The notes below the pieces were generated by a model. The model ran no database searches and was not told the origin of the DNA. It saw only the letters and a list, made by a program, of their open reading frames with translations. This document shows, piece by piece, positions 7,529-15,332 of a stretch of DNA of 64,000 nucleotides (its first letter is position 1; the number at the start of each line of letters is the position of its first letter). Made by a program: the position numbers and the translations under genes. The DNA is from CAXMQS01 sp964195995 (GTDB lineage Bacteria; Actinomycetota; Acidimicrobiia; Spongiisociales; JAOTWH01), in contig CAXMQS010000030.1 of assembly GCA_964195995.1 (NCBI GenBank), positions 1-64,000 of the forward strand, written 5' to 3'.

Positions 7529-8073
7529 TGAGTCGAGTCGGGGATGCCCCGATCACCGTTCCTAGCGGCGTCGAGCTCAAGCTCGATGGCCTCGACGTGG
7601 CCGTCAAGGGATCCAAGGGGACCCTGGAGTGGACGCTGCCAGAGGTGATCGGCCTCGAAGTCGCTGACGGCGAGGCCAAGGTCACCCGCGCCGACGACGA
7701 GCGCGAGTCCAAGGCTCTTCACGGCCTCTCGAGAGCCTTGATCAACAACATGGTCATCGGTGTCAGCGAGGGCTACACCAAGGAGCTGGAGCTGGTAGGC
7801 GTTGGCTATCGAGCTGCAGCAAAGGGGAAGGGCCTCGAGCTTCAGGTTGGATTCTCCCATTCGGTCTCTGTGGACGCCCCGGACGGTGTGACCTTCGAAG
7901 TGCCCGAGCCCACCAAGATCATCGTCAGCGGCATCGATAAGCAGGCAGTTGGGCAGATGGCCGCCGTCATTCGCAAGGTCCGACCCCCCGAGCCATACAA
8001 GGGCAAGGGCATCCGTTACGTCGGCGAGCATGTTCGTCGCAAGGCAGGAAAGGCAGGTCTCGGCGCCTTATGA
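7528..8073 (+). CDS. rplF: 50S ribosomal protein L6
   Basis: 181 residues from ATG 7528. It begins 'MSRVGDAPITVPSGVEL' and has the C-terminal signature 'KVRPPEPYKGKGIRYVGE'. L6 has two related domains and lies near the factor-binding site with the sarcin-ricin loop. It overlaps rplR by 4 bases. An upstream GTG at 7522 is less likely because the ATG overlap is exact. Confidence 0.96.
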   Translation: MSRVGDAPITVPSGVELKLDGLDVAVKGSKGTLEWTLPEVIGLEVADGEAKVTRADDERESKALHGLSRALINNMVIGVSEGYTKELELVGVGYRAAAKGKGLELQVGFSHSVSVDAPDGVTFEVPEPTKIIVSGIDKQAVGQMAAVIRKVRPPEPYKGKGIRYVGEHVRRKAGKAGLGAL

Positions 8074-8423
8074 GAGGTAGTAGAGCTGACGCCCGTAAGC
8101 GCCGTCATCGCCGGGTCCGCAAGACGCTGCAGGGGACGATCGACAGGCCGCGCCTCGCAGTGTTCCGGTCTAACCGCTACATCTACGCCCAGGTCATCGA
8201 CGACGTGGCGGGCTCCACTCTTGCCGCCGCTTCTTCGCAGGAGCCCGACATGCGTAGCCGCACGCTCACCGTCGACACCGCAGGCGAGGTCGGGAAGCTG
8301 GTGGCGTCGCGGGCCAAGGAGGCTGGGGTCTCGGCCGTCGTCTTCGACCGCGGGGGATTCGCATATCACGGCCGGATCAAGGCCCTTGCCGACGCTGCCC
8401 GCGAGGGCGGACTGGAGTTCTGA
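8070..8423 (+). CDS. rplR: 50S ribosomal protein L18
   Basis: 117 residues. Conserved parts are 'RKRRHRRVRKTLQGT', 'RPRLAVFRSNRYIYAQVIDD' region and the C-terminal 'VVFDRGGFAYHGRIKALADAAREGGL'-type ending (quoted only in part here: 'FDRGGFAYHGRIKALA'). L18 binds 5S rRNA together with L5. It overlaps rplF (ATGA) and rpsE (TGATG). Confidence 0.96.
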   Translation: MRGSRADARKRRHRRVRKTLQGTIDRPRLAVFRSNRYIYAQVIDDVAGSTLAAASSQEPDMRSRTLTVDTAGEVGKLVASRAKEAGVSAVVFDRGGFAYHGRIKALADAAREGGLEF

Positions 8424-8995
8424 TGGATAGAAGGCGTCGCGACAACAGGGATTCCGAAGGGCCGCAGTTCGACGAGCGCGTCATCGCTATCAACCGTGTC
8501 GCCAAGGTGGTCAAGGGTGGCCGCCGCTTCAGCTTCACCGCTCTGGTCGCCGTCGGCGACAACAAGGGCCGGGTTGGCATCGGCTACGGCAAGGCCAAAG
8601 AGGTCCCGACAGCGATCCAAAAGGGGATCGAGACTGCGCGCAAGGAGATGAAGCCTGTTCCCATGTCCGGGGGCACCATCATCCACAAGATTGTCGGCAA
8701 GCAGAACGCCTCCAAGGTTCTGTTGAAACCGGCGGCGCCCGGTACGGGTGTCATCGCCGGCGGTGCCGTCAGGCAGATACTCGAGGCTGCAGGTATCAAG
8801 GACGTCCTCGCCAAGTCGCTCGGCTCGCCGACCCACGTCAACGTCGCCAAGGCGACCATGAACGCTCTCATGGGCCAGCGTCGCCCAGATGTCGTGGCTG
8901 CGGGTCGCGGCAAGACATCCGAGGAAGTAACGCCGCCGCCGCTTCTGGCCGGCTACCGCTCGGCAGAGATTGCCCGCACCAAGGTGGGCGAGTGA
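8423..8995 (+). CDS. rpsE: 30S ribosomal protein S5
   Basis: 190 residues. The S5 double-stranded-RNA-binding domain is clear ('VAKVVKGGRRFSFTALVAVG', then 'GYGKAKEVPTAIQKG'), followed by the C-terminal domain with 'GGAVRQILEAAGIKDVLAKS' and 'ATMNAL'. S5 shapes the mRNA entry and affects decoding fidelity. Length is slightly above the E. coli protein, with a small Pro-rich loop at 'EEVTPPPLLAG'. Confidence 0.96.
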   Translation: MDRRRRDNRDSEGPQFDERVIAINRVAKVVKGGRRFSFTALVAVGDNKGRVGIGYGKAKEVPTAIQKGIETARKEMKPVPMSGGTIIHKIVGKQNASKVLLKPAAPGTGVIAGGAVRQILEAAGIKDVLAKSLGSPTHVNVAKATMNALMGQRRPDVVAAGRGKTSEEVTPPPLLAGYRSAEIARTKVGE

Positions 8996-8996
8996 C

Positions 8997-9179
8997 ATGG
9001 CGAATCTGAGGATCACCTTGCGGCACAGCACCATTGGCCAGAAGCCGAAGACGAGAGCAACCGTGCGCAGCCTCGGTCTGCGCAAGATCCGTCAATCCAC
9101 GGTGCGGCCGGACACGCCAGATGTCCGCGGCATGATCAATCGTGTAGCGCACCTCGTCGAAGTCGAGGAGACGAAGTGA
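8997..9179 (+). CDS. rpmD: 50S ribosomal protein L30
   Basis: 60 residues from ATG 8997, one base after the rpsE stop. 'LRITLRHSTIGQKPKTRATV' and 'SLGLRKIRQSTVRPDTPDVR' match the compact bacterial L30 fold. Its C-terminus 'VAHLVEVEE' is typical. The stop overlaps the GTG start of rplO. Confidence 0.95.
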   Translation: MANLRITLRHSTIGQKPKTRATVRSLGLRKIRQSTVRPDTPDVRGMINRVAHLVEVEETK

Positions 9180-9613
9180 AGCTCCACCACCTCCGTCCTG
9201 CTGCCGGATCGAAGCAAACCAAGCGTCGCGTCGGTCGCGGCGAGGCCGGTCGCCGTGGCAAGACAGCCGGTCGCGGCACCAAGGGCCAAAAGGCCCGCGG
9301 CAGCGTCCCCGCCCATTTCGAGGGTGGACAGATGCCCCTTTATCGTCGTACGCGCAAGCTCCGGGGTTTCCGCAACCCCAACAAGGAATACTTCGCGTTG
9401 GTGAATGTCGAGCGCCTCGCTGACTTTCCAGCGAACTCCACGGTGACGCCTGAGGAGCTCAAGACGCGCGGCATGGTCAAGAAGCGTGGTCGGGTCAAGG
9501 TTCTCGGTGAGGGTGAACTCGACAGAGCCCTCACGGTGAAGGCCCACGCCTTCAGCCTGGGCGCCGTCGAGAAGATCAAGGCGGCCGGTGGCACGACAGA
9601 GGTAATCGAGTGA
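9176..9613 (+). CDS. rplO: 50S ribosomal protein L15
   Basis: 145 residues from GTG 9176. The opening 'MKLHHLRPAAGSKQTKRRVG' leads into the Gly/Arg-rich arm with 'GKTAGRGTKGQKARG', which threads into 23S rRNA. The C-terminal globular part has 'VKVLGEGELDRALTVKAHAF'. It is the last ribosomal gene before secY, as in most bacteria. Confidence 0.96.
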   Translation: MKLHHLRPAAGSKQTKRRVGRGEAGRRGKTAGRGTKGQKARGSVPAHFEGGQMPLYRRTRKLRGFRNPNKEYFALVNVERLADFPANSTVTPEELKTRGMVKKRGRVKVLGEGELDRALTVKAHAFSLGAVEKIKAAGGTTEVIE

Positions 9614-9631
9614 CTAGCTCCGGCTCGGCGG

Positions 9632-9637
9632 TAGTCT
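9632..9637 (+). promoter_or_regulatory. Candidate -10 box upstream of secY
   Basis: TAGTCT fits the TANNNT pattern seen before many transcription units in this window. It lies in the 53-base gap after rplO and leaves a leader with GGAG at 9653-9656, about 10 bases before the secY ATG. It would allow secY-adk-map to be transcribed separately from the ribosomal genes. No convincing -35 was found. Confidence 0.35.
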
Positions 9638-9666
9638 CGCAACGCCTTCTCTCGGAGCACGCCTAG

Positions 9667-10974
9667 ATGCTTTCCGTCTATCGGAACATGTTCCGGATCA
9701 AGGACCTCCGGTCCAAGATCCTCTTCACGCTTCTCATCTTTGCCGTGTACAGGCTCGGCGCCGCCATCCCCGTCCCCGGAGTTGACTTGGCGGCTGTTGA
9801 GGCTGCTGCAGCCGAGAGCGAGGCGTCCGGCATCGTTGGCTTGCTCAACCTCTTCTCGGGCGGCGCACTCGAGCAGCTGTCCGTGCTGGCGCTGGGGATC
9901 ATGCCGTACATCACTTCGTCGATCATCATGCAGCTGCTAACGGTCGTCATCCCTCGGCTCCAGAAGCTTCAGGACGAGGGAGAAACCGGGCGCAAGGTCA
10001 TCACCCAGTGGACCCGCTACGGCACCGTCGTCCTGGCCGTGCTGCAGTCGGCGGGCCTGACATGGATCTTCCATAACCCAGGAAATACCGGGGGAGGGCA
10101 TGGAGGCATCTCGTTCGGGCGGGACCTGATCCCCAACTACACCCCGGGCCGGGTTGCTCTGATCGTGCTCACGTTCACGGCAGGCACGGCGTTCGTCATG
10201 TGGCTGGGCGAGCTCATAACGCAACGCGGCGTTGGCAACGGCATGTCGCTGATCATCTTCATCAACATCATCAGCTCCCTACCGTCACAGCTCACCCTCA
10301 TCCGTGAAGACCCCAATTCGACCAGCTTCCGTTTCATGGCCATCATCGCCCTGTTCCTGGTGCTGATAGTCGGCATCGTCTATATGGATCAAGGCCAGCG
10401 GCGGATTCCTATTCAATTCTCGAAACGGGTACGCGGGCGACGCGTCCTTGGCGGCCAGAGCACCTACATCCCGCTGAAGGTCAACACCGCAGGTGTCATC
10501 CCGGTCATCTTCGCCTCCTCGGTCCTGTTCTTCCCTGCCCTGGTGTCGACCTCAATCCCTTGGGAAGGGCTGCAACGCTGGGTGAACAACAACATCCTCA
10601 ACACGACCAGTCTGTGGTACATAATCATCTTCTTCCTGCTCATCGTGTTCTTCACCTATTTCTATACGGCGATCCAGTTCGATCCGGTACGTCAGGCAGA
10701 GCAGATCCAGCGCCAGGGTGGCTTCGTTCCCGGCATCCGCCCGGGCCGCCAGACGGCGGAGTACATCCAGGGAATCCTGTCACGCATCACCCTCCCTGGC
10801 TCGTTATACCTGGCGACCGTCGCGGTCTTACCGTCGATACTCGCTGCCTTCTGGGATATGCAGATCGGCTTCAGCGGGATCTCGCTGCTCATCGTCGTCG
10901 GCGTTGCGCTCGAGACCATGAAGCAGATCGAGAGCCAGCTCATGATGCGAAACTACGAGGGCTTCCTAGCTTGA
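9667..10974 (+). CDS. secY: Protein translocase subunit SecY
   Basis: 435 residues with about ten hydrophobic segments, matching the SecY channel of the Sec translocon in the inner membrane. Visible signatures are 'LRSKILFTLLIFAVYRLGAAIP', cited here as 'VYRLGAAIPVPG', the second-helix motif 'LALGIMPYITSSIIMQLL', and the C-terminal 'RNYEGFLA'. The cytosolic loop 'QRRIPIQFSKR' contacts ribosomes and SecA. The gene is followed by adk with a one-base overlap (TGATG), the standard spc-block ending. Confidence 0.97.
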   Translation: MLSVYRNMFRIKDLRSKILFTLLIFAVYRLGAAIPVPGVDLAAVEAAAAESEASGIVGLLNLFSGGALEQLSVLALGIMPYITSSIIMQLLTVVIPRLQKLQDEGETGRKVITQWTRYGTVVLAVLQSAGLTWIFHNPGNTGGGHGGISFGRDLIPNYTPGRVALIVLTFTAGTAFVMWLGELITQRGVGNGMSLIIFINIISSLPSQLTLIREDPNSTSFRFMAIIALFLVLIVGIVYMDQGQRRIPIQFSKRVRGRRVLGGQSTYIPLKVNTAGVIPVIFASSVLFFPALVSTSIPWEGLQRWVNNNILNTTSLWYIIIFFLLIVFFTYFYTAIQFDPVRQAEQIQRQGGFVPGIRPGRQTAEYIQGILSRITLPGSLYLATVAVLPSILAAFWDMQIGFSGISLLIVVGVALETMKQIESQLMMRNYEGFLA

Positions 10975-11525
10975 TGGGCAGGCGGCTCCTCCTTGTCGGG
11001 CCTCCTGGAGCCGGCAAGGGAACCCAGGCGGAGCGCTTGGCCAAAGCGCTGGGCATCCCGCACATCTCAACAGGCGAGATGCTTCGTGACCACGTGGTGA
11101 GGGGTACCACCCTCGGAGCAGAGGCCAAACGGATCATGGACACGGGTGCCCTCGTGCCCGACGAAGTGGTCGTGGCCATGGTCGCCGAGAGGCTGGCGGA
11201 GGATGACGCTCAATGCGGATACCTGCTCGACGGCTTCCCGCGCAACGATGCCCAGGCAGACGCCCTGGCCGCGGCCGTTGGCGAAGAGGCCATCGAAACA
11301 GTCCTCTACCTGAGCGTCCCCGAGGACGAACTGGTGCAGCGTCTATTGACACGAGGCCGCAGCGACGACACCGAAGACTCCATCCGAACCCGGCTTGCCG
11401 TGTATAGGGACGAGACCGAGCCGTTGATCGCCCGGTACCAGCAAGTAGGCACCCTGAAAGAGGTTGACGGCCTGGGAACAGTGGAAGACATCTCAGCGCG
11501 CATCTTCGACATCCTGGCGTCGTGA
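10974..11525 (+). CDS. adk: Adenylate kinase
   Basis: 183 residues from ATG 10974. It catalyses ATP + AMP to 2 ADP in the cytosol. The P-loop 'GPPGAGKGTQAERLA' is at residues about 9-23, the AMP site 'GYLLDGFPRN' lies mid-protein, and the 'TRGRSDDTEDSIRTRL' segment shows the short LID form without the Cys4 zinc insert. A longer upstream in-frame extension lies inside secY and is rejected. The stop overlaps the GTG start of map. Confidence 0.97.
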   Translation: MGRRLLLVGPPGAGKGTQAERLAKALGIPHISTGEMLRDHVVRGTTLGAEAKRIMDTGALVPDEVVVAMVAERLAEDDAQCGYLLDGFPRNDAQADALAAAVGEEAIETVLYLSVPEDELVQRLLTRGRSDDTEDSIRTRLAVYRDETEPLIARYQQVGTLKEVDGLGTVEDISARIFDILAS

Positions 11526-12265
11526 TCACCTACAAGCAGCCCGATGACTTCGCGGCGATGGAGGTCGCAGGTGCGGCCGTCGCCGCGGTGCTGGCCGAGG
11601 TGCGCAGCGCAGCCGTCCCGGGGGTGTCTCTGGTTGAGTTGGATCGAGTTGCCGCCACCATCATCCGCGACAGGGACTGCACGCCGTCCTTCCTCGGATA
11701 CCACGGGTTTCCCGCCTCGATCTGCGCCTCGCCCAACAGCGCCATCGTCCATGGCATCCCCGGCGATTATCGGATCGTCGATGGAGACATCCTGTCGATC
11801 GACGCCGGTGCTATCTACAAAGGATGGCACGGCGATGCTGCTGTTACTTTCGCGGTCGGCGGGGTACCGAATGCAGTGGCGAAGCTGATCGCGACCACCG
11901 CCGAAGCCTTGGATGCCGGAATAGCCCAAGCCAGGCACGGCAGTCGTGTGGGTGACATCGGTGCCGCCATAGCGGGGGTGGCCACTCCCCATGGGTATGG
12001 AGTGGTTAGGGAGTACGTCGGCCACGGCATAGGCCAACAGATGCATGAGGAGCCGCAGATCCCCAACTACGGCGTTCCCGGAAGAGGCCTGAAGCTCAAG
12101 GCGGGGATGGCCGTCGCCATCGAGCCGATGTTCAACATGGGTGGGCCTGAGACCGCCGTTCTCGATGATGATTGGACCGTCGTAACTGCCGACGGGTCGC
12201 TCTCCGCCCACTTCGAGCACACCGTTGCTATCACCCCCGACGGGCCCAAGGTGCTGACGGCTTGA
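11522..12265 (+). CDS. map: Methionine aminopeptidase, type I
   Basis: 247 residues from GTG 11522. The enzyme removes the initiator Met from nascent proteins. All five metal ligands can be seen: Asp in 'LSIDAG', Asp in 'WHGDAA', His in 'YVGHGIG', Glu in 'AIEPMF' and Glu in 'HFEHTVAI'. There is no N-terminal SH3-linker extension, so it is the short type Ia form. It ends the secY-adk-map unit; infA, expected next in Actinobacteria, is absent here. Confidence 0.96.
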   Translation: MITYKQPDDFAAMEVAGAAVAAVLAEVRSAAVPGVSLVELDRVAATIIRDRDCTPSFLGYHGFPASICASPNSAIVHGIPGDYRIVDGDILSIDAGAIYKGWHGDAAVTFAVGGVPNAVAKLIATTAEALDAGIAQARHGSRVGDIGAAIAGVATPHGYGVVREYVGHGIGQQMHEEPQIPNYGVPGRGLKLKAGMAVAIEPMFNMGGPETAVLDDDWTVVTADGSLSAHFEHTVAITPDGPKVLTA

Positions 12266-12301
12266 ACGAAAGACCGGTTGGGCCAATCGGCAGGCGTTCA
12301 C

Positions 12302-12307
12302 TACCAT
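12302..12307 (+). promoter_or_regulatory. Candidate -10 box for the rpmJ-rpsM-rpsK-rpsD-rpoA-rplQ unit
   Basis: TACCAT fits TANNNT and has a possible -35 TTGGGC at 12278-12283, 18 bases upstream. The same hexamer TACCAT precedes rplM, and in both places a hairpin starts exactly 7 bases downstream of the box. Transcription would begin near 12314. Confidence 0.45.
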
Positions 12308-12314
12308 TCCCCCT

Positions 12315-12339
12315 CGGCCCAGGGGTGGGCCGTTCTTTT
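12315..12339 (+). terminator. Hairpin with U-tract between map and rpmJ
   Basis: CGGCCCA (12315-12321), loop GGGG, TGGGCCG (12326-12332), then TTCTTTT. This is a textbook intrinsic-terminator shape for transcripts coming from map. Because a -10 box lies just upstream, it could also be the 5'-terminal hairpin of the rpmJ transcript. Either way it separates the two ribosomal gene blocks. Confidence 0.75.
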
Positions 12340-12411
12340 GCTTGGCCGCATTCGGTCACGCAGTCGAAATCCGTCGGACCTTGGTTGGTTCGACCTCGGA
12401 GAGGATCACCA

Positions 12412-12525
12412 GTGAAGGTACGACCTTCCGCCAAGACGATGTGCGAGAAATGCCGAATCATCAAGCGGCATCGGCGCGTCTGGGTGATCTGTCCCAACCC
12501 ACGACACAAGCAAAGGCAAGGCTAA
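12412..12525 (+). CDS. rpmJ: 50S ribosomal protein L36
   Basis: 37 residues from GTG 12412, with GGAGAGG just upstream. The four zinc ligands typical of the C+ form are present: Cys-X2-Cys in 'MCEKCRIIKRHRRVWVIC' plus the final Cys and the His in 'NPRHKQRQG'. It is the first gene after the leader hairpin. infA is not found in the 146 bases between map and this gene. Confidence 0.95.
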   Translation: MKVRPSAKTMCEKCRIIKRHRRVWVICPNPRHKQRQG

Positions 12526-12526
12526 A

Positions 12527-12904
12527 TTGGCACGAATCTCCGGCGTAGATCTTCCTCGCGAGAAGCGACTTGAGATCGGGCTGACCTACATCTTTGGAAT
12601 CGGCAGCACCAGGGCCGGCATCATCTGCGAACACACCAAGGTTGACCCGAACACCAAGGTGGCTGACCTGACGGACGATGAAGTTCTCAACATCCGCAAC
12701 TTCATCCAGGCCAATTTCGAGGTCGAAGGCGATCTGCGGCGCGACGTAACCCAGAACATCAAGCGCAAGGTCGAGATCGGCAGCTATCAGGGCATTCGCC
12801 ACCGCAAAGGCTTGCCCGTCCGTGGCCAGCGCACCCATACCAATGCACGCTCACGCAAGGGCAAGCGCCGCGCTGTTGCCGGTTCTAAGAAGGTGACCAA
12901 GTGA
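12527..12904 (+). CDS. rpsM: 30S ribosomal protein S13
   Basis: 125 residues from TTG 12527, one base after rpmJ, giving 'MARISGVDLPREKRLEIGL'. The C-terminal 'GLPVRGQRTHTNARSRKGKR' reaches toward P-site tRNA. S13 pairs with S19 in the 30S head. The TTG start is unusual for a ribosomal protein but no better start exists; the stop overlaps the GTG of rpsK. Confidence 0.95.
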   Translation: MARISGVDLPREKRLEIGLTYIFGIGSTRAGIICEHTKVDPNTKVADLTDDEVLNIRNFIQANFEVEGDLRRDVTQNIKRKVEIGSYQGIRHRKGLPVRGQRTHTNARSRKGKRRAVAGSKKVTK

Positions 12905-13560
12905 CCGACGAGCAAACCCCCGAAGAGCCACAGGCCCCGGCAGAGACCCCCGAGGTCGTCACCGAGGCTGCAGAGGAGACTGCTGAGGCACCGGAGGCTG
13001 CTGCTGAGGCACCGGCCGCTGCGGCTCCGCGAGACGAGCCAGCTGCGCCGGATGCGGAGTCGCCGGAAGCCCCGCCCGCCGAGGGCAACCAGCCCGCCGC
13101 CGCAGCCCCTGCTGCGGACACCCCATCCGCCGCTGATGGCGAGGCCGCACCCGCCGACGATGCCGAGCCGGTCGCCGCAGAGGCTGTCACCGCCCGGCGC
13201 CGCGGCCGTCGCGATGTTGCCCATGGCCAGGCTCACATCCGGGCCAGCTTCAACAACACGATCATCTCCATAACCGACCAACAGGGCAACTCGTTGGCCT
13301 GGACCTCCGGCGGCTCCGTCGGTTTCAAGGGTTCTCGCAAGTCGACGCCATACGCCGCTCAGGTTGCGGCCGAGCAGGCAGCACGTCGCGCCGGCGAGTT
13401 CGGTGTCCGCAAGCTCGACGTCATCGTTCGTGGCTCCGGCGCCGGCCGCGAGACGGCAGTTCGCACGCTGCAGAACATGGGCATGGAAGTCACCGGCATC
13501 ATCGACATCACGCCGACTCCGCACAACGGCTGTCGCCCCAAGAAGAAGAGAAGGAACTGA
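12901..13560 (+). CDS. rpsK: 30S ribosomal protein S11 with long acidic N-terminal extension
   Basis: 219 residues, where S11 is normally about 130. The S11 fold starts near residue 97: 'GQAHIRASFNNTIISITD', 'SSGG'-like 'WTSGGSVGFKGSRKSTPYAA' and the ending 'TPTPHNGCRPKKKR'. S11 lines the platform near E-site mRNA. The first 97 residues are Ala, Pro and Glu almost throughout. There is no internal ATG, GTG or TTG in that stretch, so translation from GTG 12901 is the only reasonable reading and the extension appears genuine. Confidence 0.93.
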   Translation: MTDEQTPEEPQAPAETPEVVTEAAEETAEAPEAAAEAPAAAAPRDEPAAPDAESPEAPPAEGNQPAAAAPAADTPSAADGEAAPADDAEPVAAEAVTARRRGRRDVAHGQAHIRASFNNTIISITDQQGNSLAWTSGGSVGFKGSRKSTPYAAQVAAEQAARRAGEFGVRKLDVIVRGSGAGRETAVRTLQNMGMEVTGIIDITPTPHNGCRPKKKRRN

Positions 13561-13721
13561 TGCACCGACCCACAGCGTTTGCCGCGCTCACGACGGACAG
13601 GACCGCCTCCAGCTGCGTCCTCGGCCTCGACGCACTCACAGTTCGCCTTCGTCCTGCGTCCTTGCTGGCGACGCGCCTGCCTCGCCCTGAGCATCACCAA
13701 CACTGCGGGACGGTGCACTAG
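13560..13721 (+). CDS. 53-codon reading frame bridging rpsK and rpsD
   Basis: I do not recognise this product. The ATG overlaps the rpsK stop (TGATG) and the TAG overlaps the rpsD GTG (TAGTG), so it fits exactly into the 160-base gap. The peptide is rich in Leu, Arg, Thr and Ala with three Cys, with no evident domain or membrane segment. It may serve only to keep ribosomes moving from rpsK to rpsD, or it may be a chance frame in a GC-rich spacer. Confidence 0.35.
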   Translation: MHRPTAFAALTTDRTASSCVLGLDALTVRLRPASLLATRLPRPEHHQHCGTVH

Positions 13722-14347
13722 TGGCCCGCTACACAGGATCGGTTTGCAAGCTGTGCCGCCGCGAGCGCGAGAAGCTGTACCTCAAGGGCAACCGCTGCTC
13801 GTCTTCGAAGTGCTCGGTGGACAAACGCCCGTATCCCCCTGGCGAGCACGGTCGCGGCCGCATCCGGGAGACGCAGTACATGATCCAGCTGCGTGAGAAG
13901 CAGAAGACTCGGCGCATCTACGGCGTTCTGGAGAAGCAGTTCCGTCGCTACTACCGAGAGGCTGCGCAGGCCAAGGGGATCACCGGTGAGAGGCTCTTGC
14001 AGATCCTCGAAAGCCGCCTCGACAACGTTGTCTTCAGGTCCAAGCTCGCCAATTCTCGGTCGCAAGCCCGGCAACTGGTCAGCCACGGCCACTTCAAAGT
14101 CAATGGCCGCAAGGTCAATGTCCCCTCGTACCGGGTGCGCCCTGGCGACGTTGTTGAGCTCAAGGAGCGGTCCCGCAACCTTGTCGCCGTCCAACATGCC
14201 CTGGACACCTCGGGAGACCGTATGTCGCCCGACTGGCTCGATCTCAACCAAGAGGATCGTGCCATCACTGTCAGCGACCTGCCGTCGAGGGCCCAGATCG
14301 ATATCCAAGTCCAAGAGCAGCTCATTGTTGAGCTCTACTCGAAGTAG
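13721..14347 (+). CDS. rpsD: 30S ribosomal protein S4
   Basis: 208 residues from GTG 13721. The N-terminus has the zinc-type Cys cluster 'CKLCRREREKLYLKGNRC' plus a following Cys in 'SSSKC'. The S4 RNA-binding motif is 'RLDNVVFRSKLANSRSQAR' and 'GHFKVNGRKVNVPSYRV'. S4 starts 30S assembly and is the alpha-operon repressor in E. coli. It precedes rpoA by 10 bases. Confidence 0.96.
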   Translation: MARYTGSVCKLCRREREKLYLKGNRCSSSKCSVDKRPYPPGEHGRGRIRETQYMIQLREKQKTRRIYGVLEKQFRRYYREAAQAKGITGERLLQILESRLDNVVFRSKLANSRSQARQLVSHGHFKVNGRKVNVPSYRVRPGDVVELKERSRNLVAVQHALDTSGDRMSPDWLDLNQEDRAITVSDLPSRAQIDIQVQEQLIVELYSK

Positions 14348-14357
14348 GTATGAACGA

Positions 14358-15332
14358 ATGCTGATAGTCCAACGTCCAGAGATCGAAGAAACCCCAAACG
14401 GCGACAACAGGTCTGAGTTCGTCGTGGAGCCACTTGAACCGGGCTTCGGACACACGCTCGGAAACACCCTCCGCCGCACCCTGCTGTCCCGCATACCGGG
14501 TGCCGCAGTTACGTCGGTGCGAATCCAGGGAGTGCAGCACGAGTTCACGACCCTGCCGGGGGCCGTTGAGGACGTTGTCGACCTCATCCTCAACCTCAAG
14601 AAGCTCGTACTCCGCACTGAGGCGGCCGAGCCGCAGACGCTGCACCTTGCCGCCAAGGGCAAGAAGGAAGTAACGGCAGCGGACTTCGAAGTGCCAACAG
14701 GTGTTGAGATCGTCAATCCTGAGCTCCACTTAGTGACACTGTCATCGTCGGGCAAGATCGACATGGAAGTCACCGTCGAGCGCGGCGTCGGTTACCGCAG
14801 TGCAGACAAGAACAAGCAGGGAGACGCCATCGGCATCATCCCCATCGACTCCTTCTTCTCTCCGGTCCGCAAGGTCGCCTACCACGTCGGTAACACTCAG
14901 GTTGGCCAGATGACCGACTTCGACAAGCTGATCGTCGACGTCGAGACGGACGGTTCGGTTACTCCAAAGGAGGCCGTTTCATCCTCAGGCAAGACGTTAC
15001 GCGAGCTGCTCGGCCTCTTCGCCGACTTCGGCGAGGGCGTCGGCCTCGAGCTCGGCGATGTCGTTGAGGCGGAGTCATCGTCTCCTGATCTCGACCTGCC
15101 CATCGAAGCCCTCGACCTCTCCGAGAGGCCTCGCAACTGCCTGCGGCGTGCTCAGGTGCAGACCGTTGGCGAGCTCGTCACCTTCAGTGAAGAGGACCTC
15201 CTCAACATCACCAACTTCGGCCAGAAGAGCCTCGAAGAGGTCACGGCCAAGCTCGATGACCTTGGGCTATCGCTGCGGACTGCCGGCGACGAAGAGCAGC
15301 ACGCCATGGCCAGCGGTGCCATCGATGCCTAG
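14358..15332 (+). CDS. rpoA: DNA-directed RNA polymerase subunit alpha
   Basis: 324 residues from ATG 14358. The N-terminal domain (about 1-230) has 'EPLEPGFGHTLGNTLRRTLL', used for dimer formation. After a linker, the C-terminal domain has 'LSERPRNCLRRAQVQTVGEL' and 'NITNFGQKSLEEV', which contact UP-element DNA and activators. The upstream in-frame stretch lies inside rpsD and is rejected. It overlaps rplQ by 8 bases. Confidence 0.97.
   Translation: MLIVQRPEIEETPNGDNRSEFVVEPLEPGFGHTLGNTLRRTLLSRIPGAAVTSVRIQGVQHEFTTLPGAVEDVVDLILNLKKLVLRTEAAEPQTLHLAAKGKKEVTAADFEVPTGVEIVNPELHLVTLSSSGKIDMEVTVERGVGYRSADKNKQGDAIGIIPIDSFFSPVRKVAYHVGNTQVGQMTDFDKLIVDVETDGSVTPKEAVSSSGKTLRELLGLFADFGEGVGLELGDVVEAESSSPDLDLPIEALDLSERPRNCLRRAQVQTVGELVTFSEEDLLNITNFGQKSLEEVTAKLDDLGLSLRTAGDEEQHAMASGAIDA

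Noticed and set aside
12315..12339. Simple terminator for map only
   Set aside because: Not discarded, but kept open: a -10 box 7 bases upstream makes a 5'-leader hairpin for rpmJ equally plausible.
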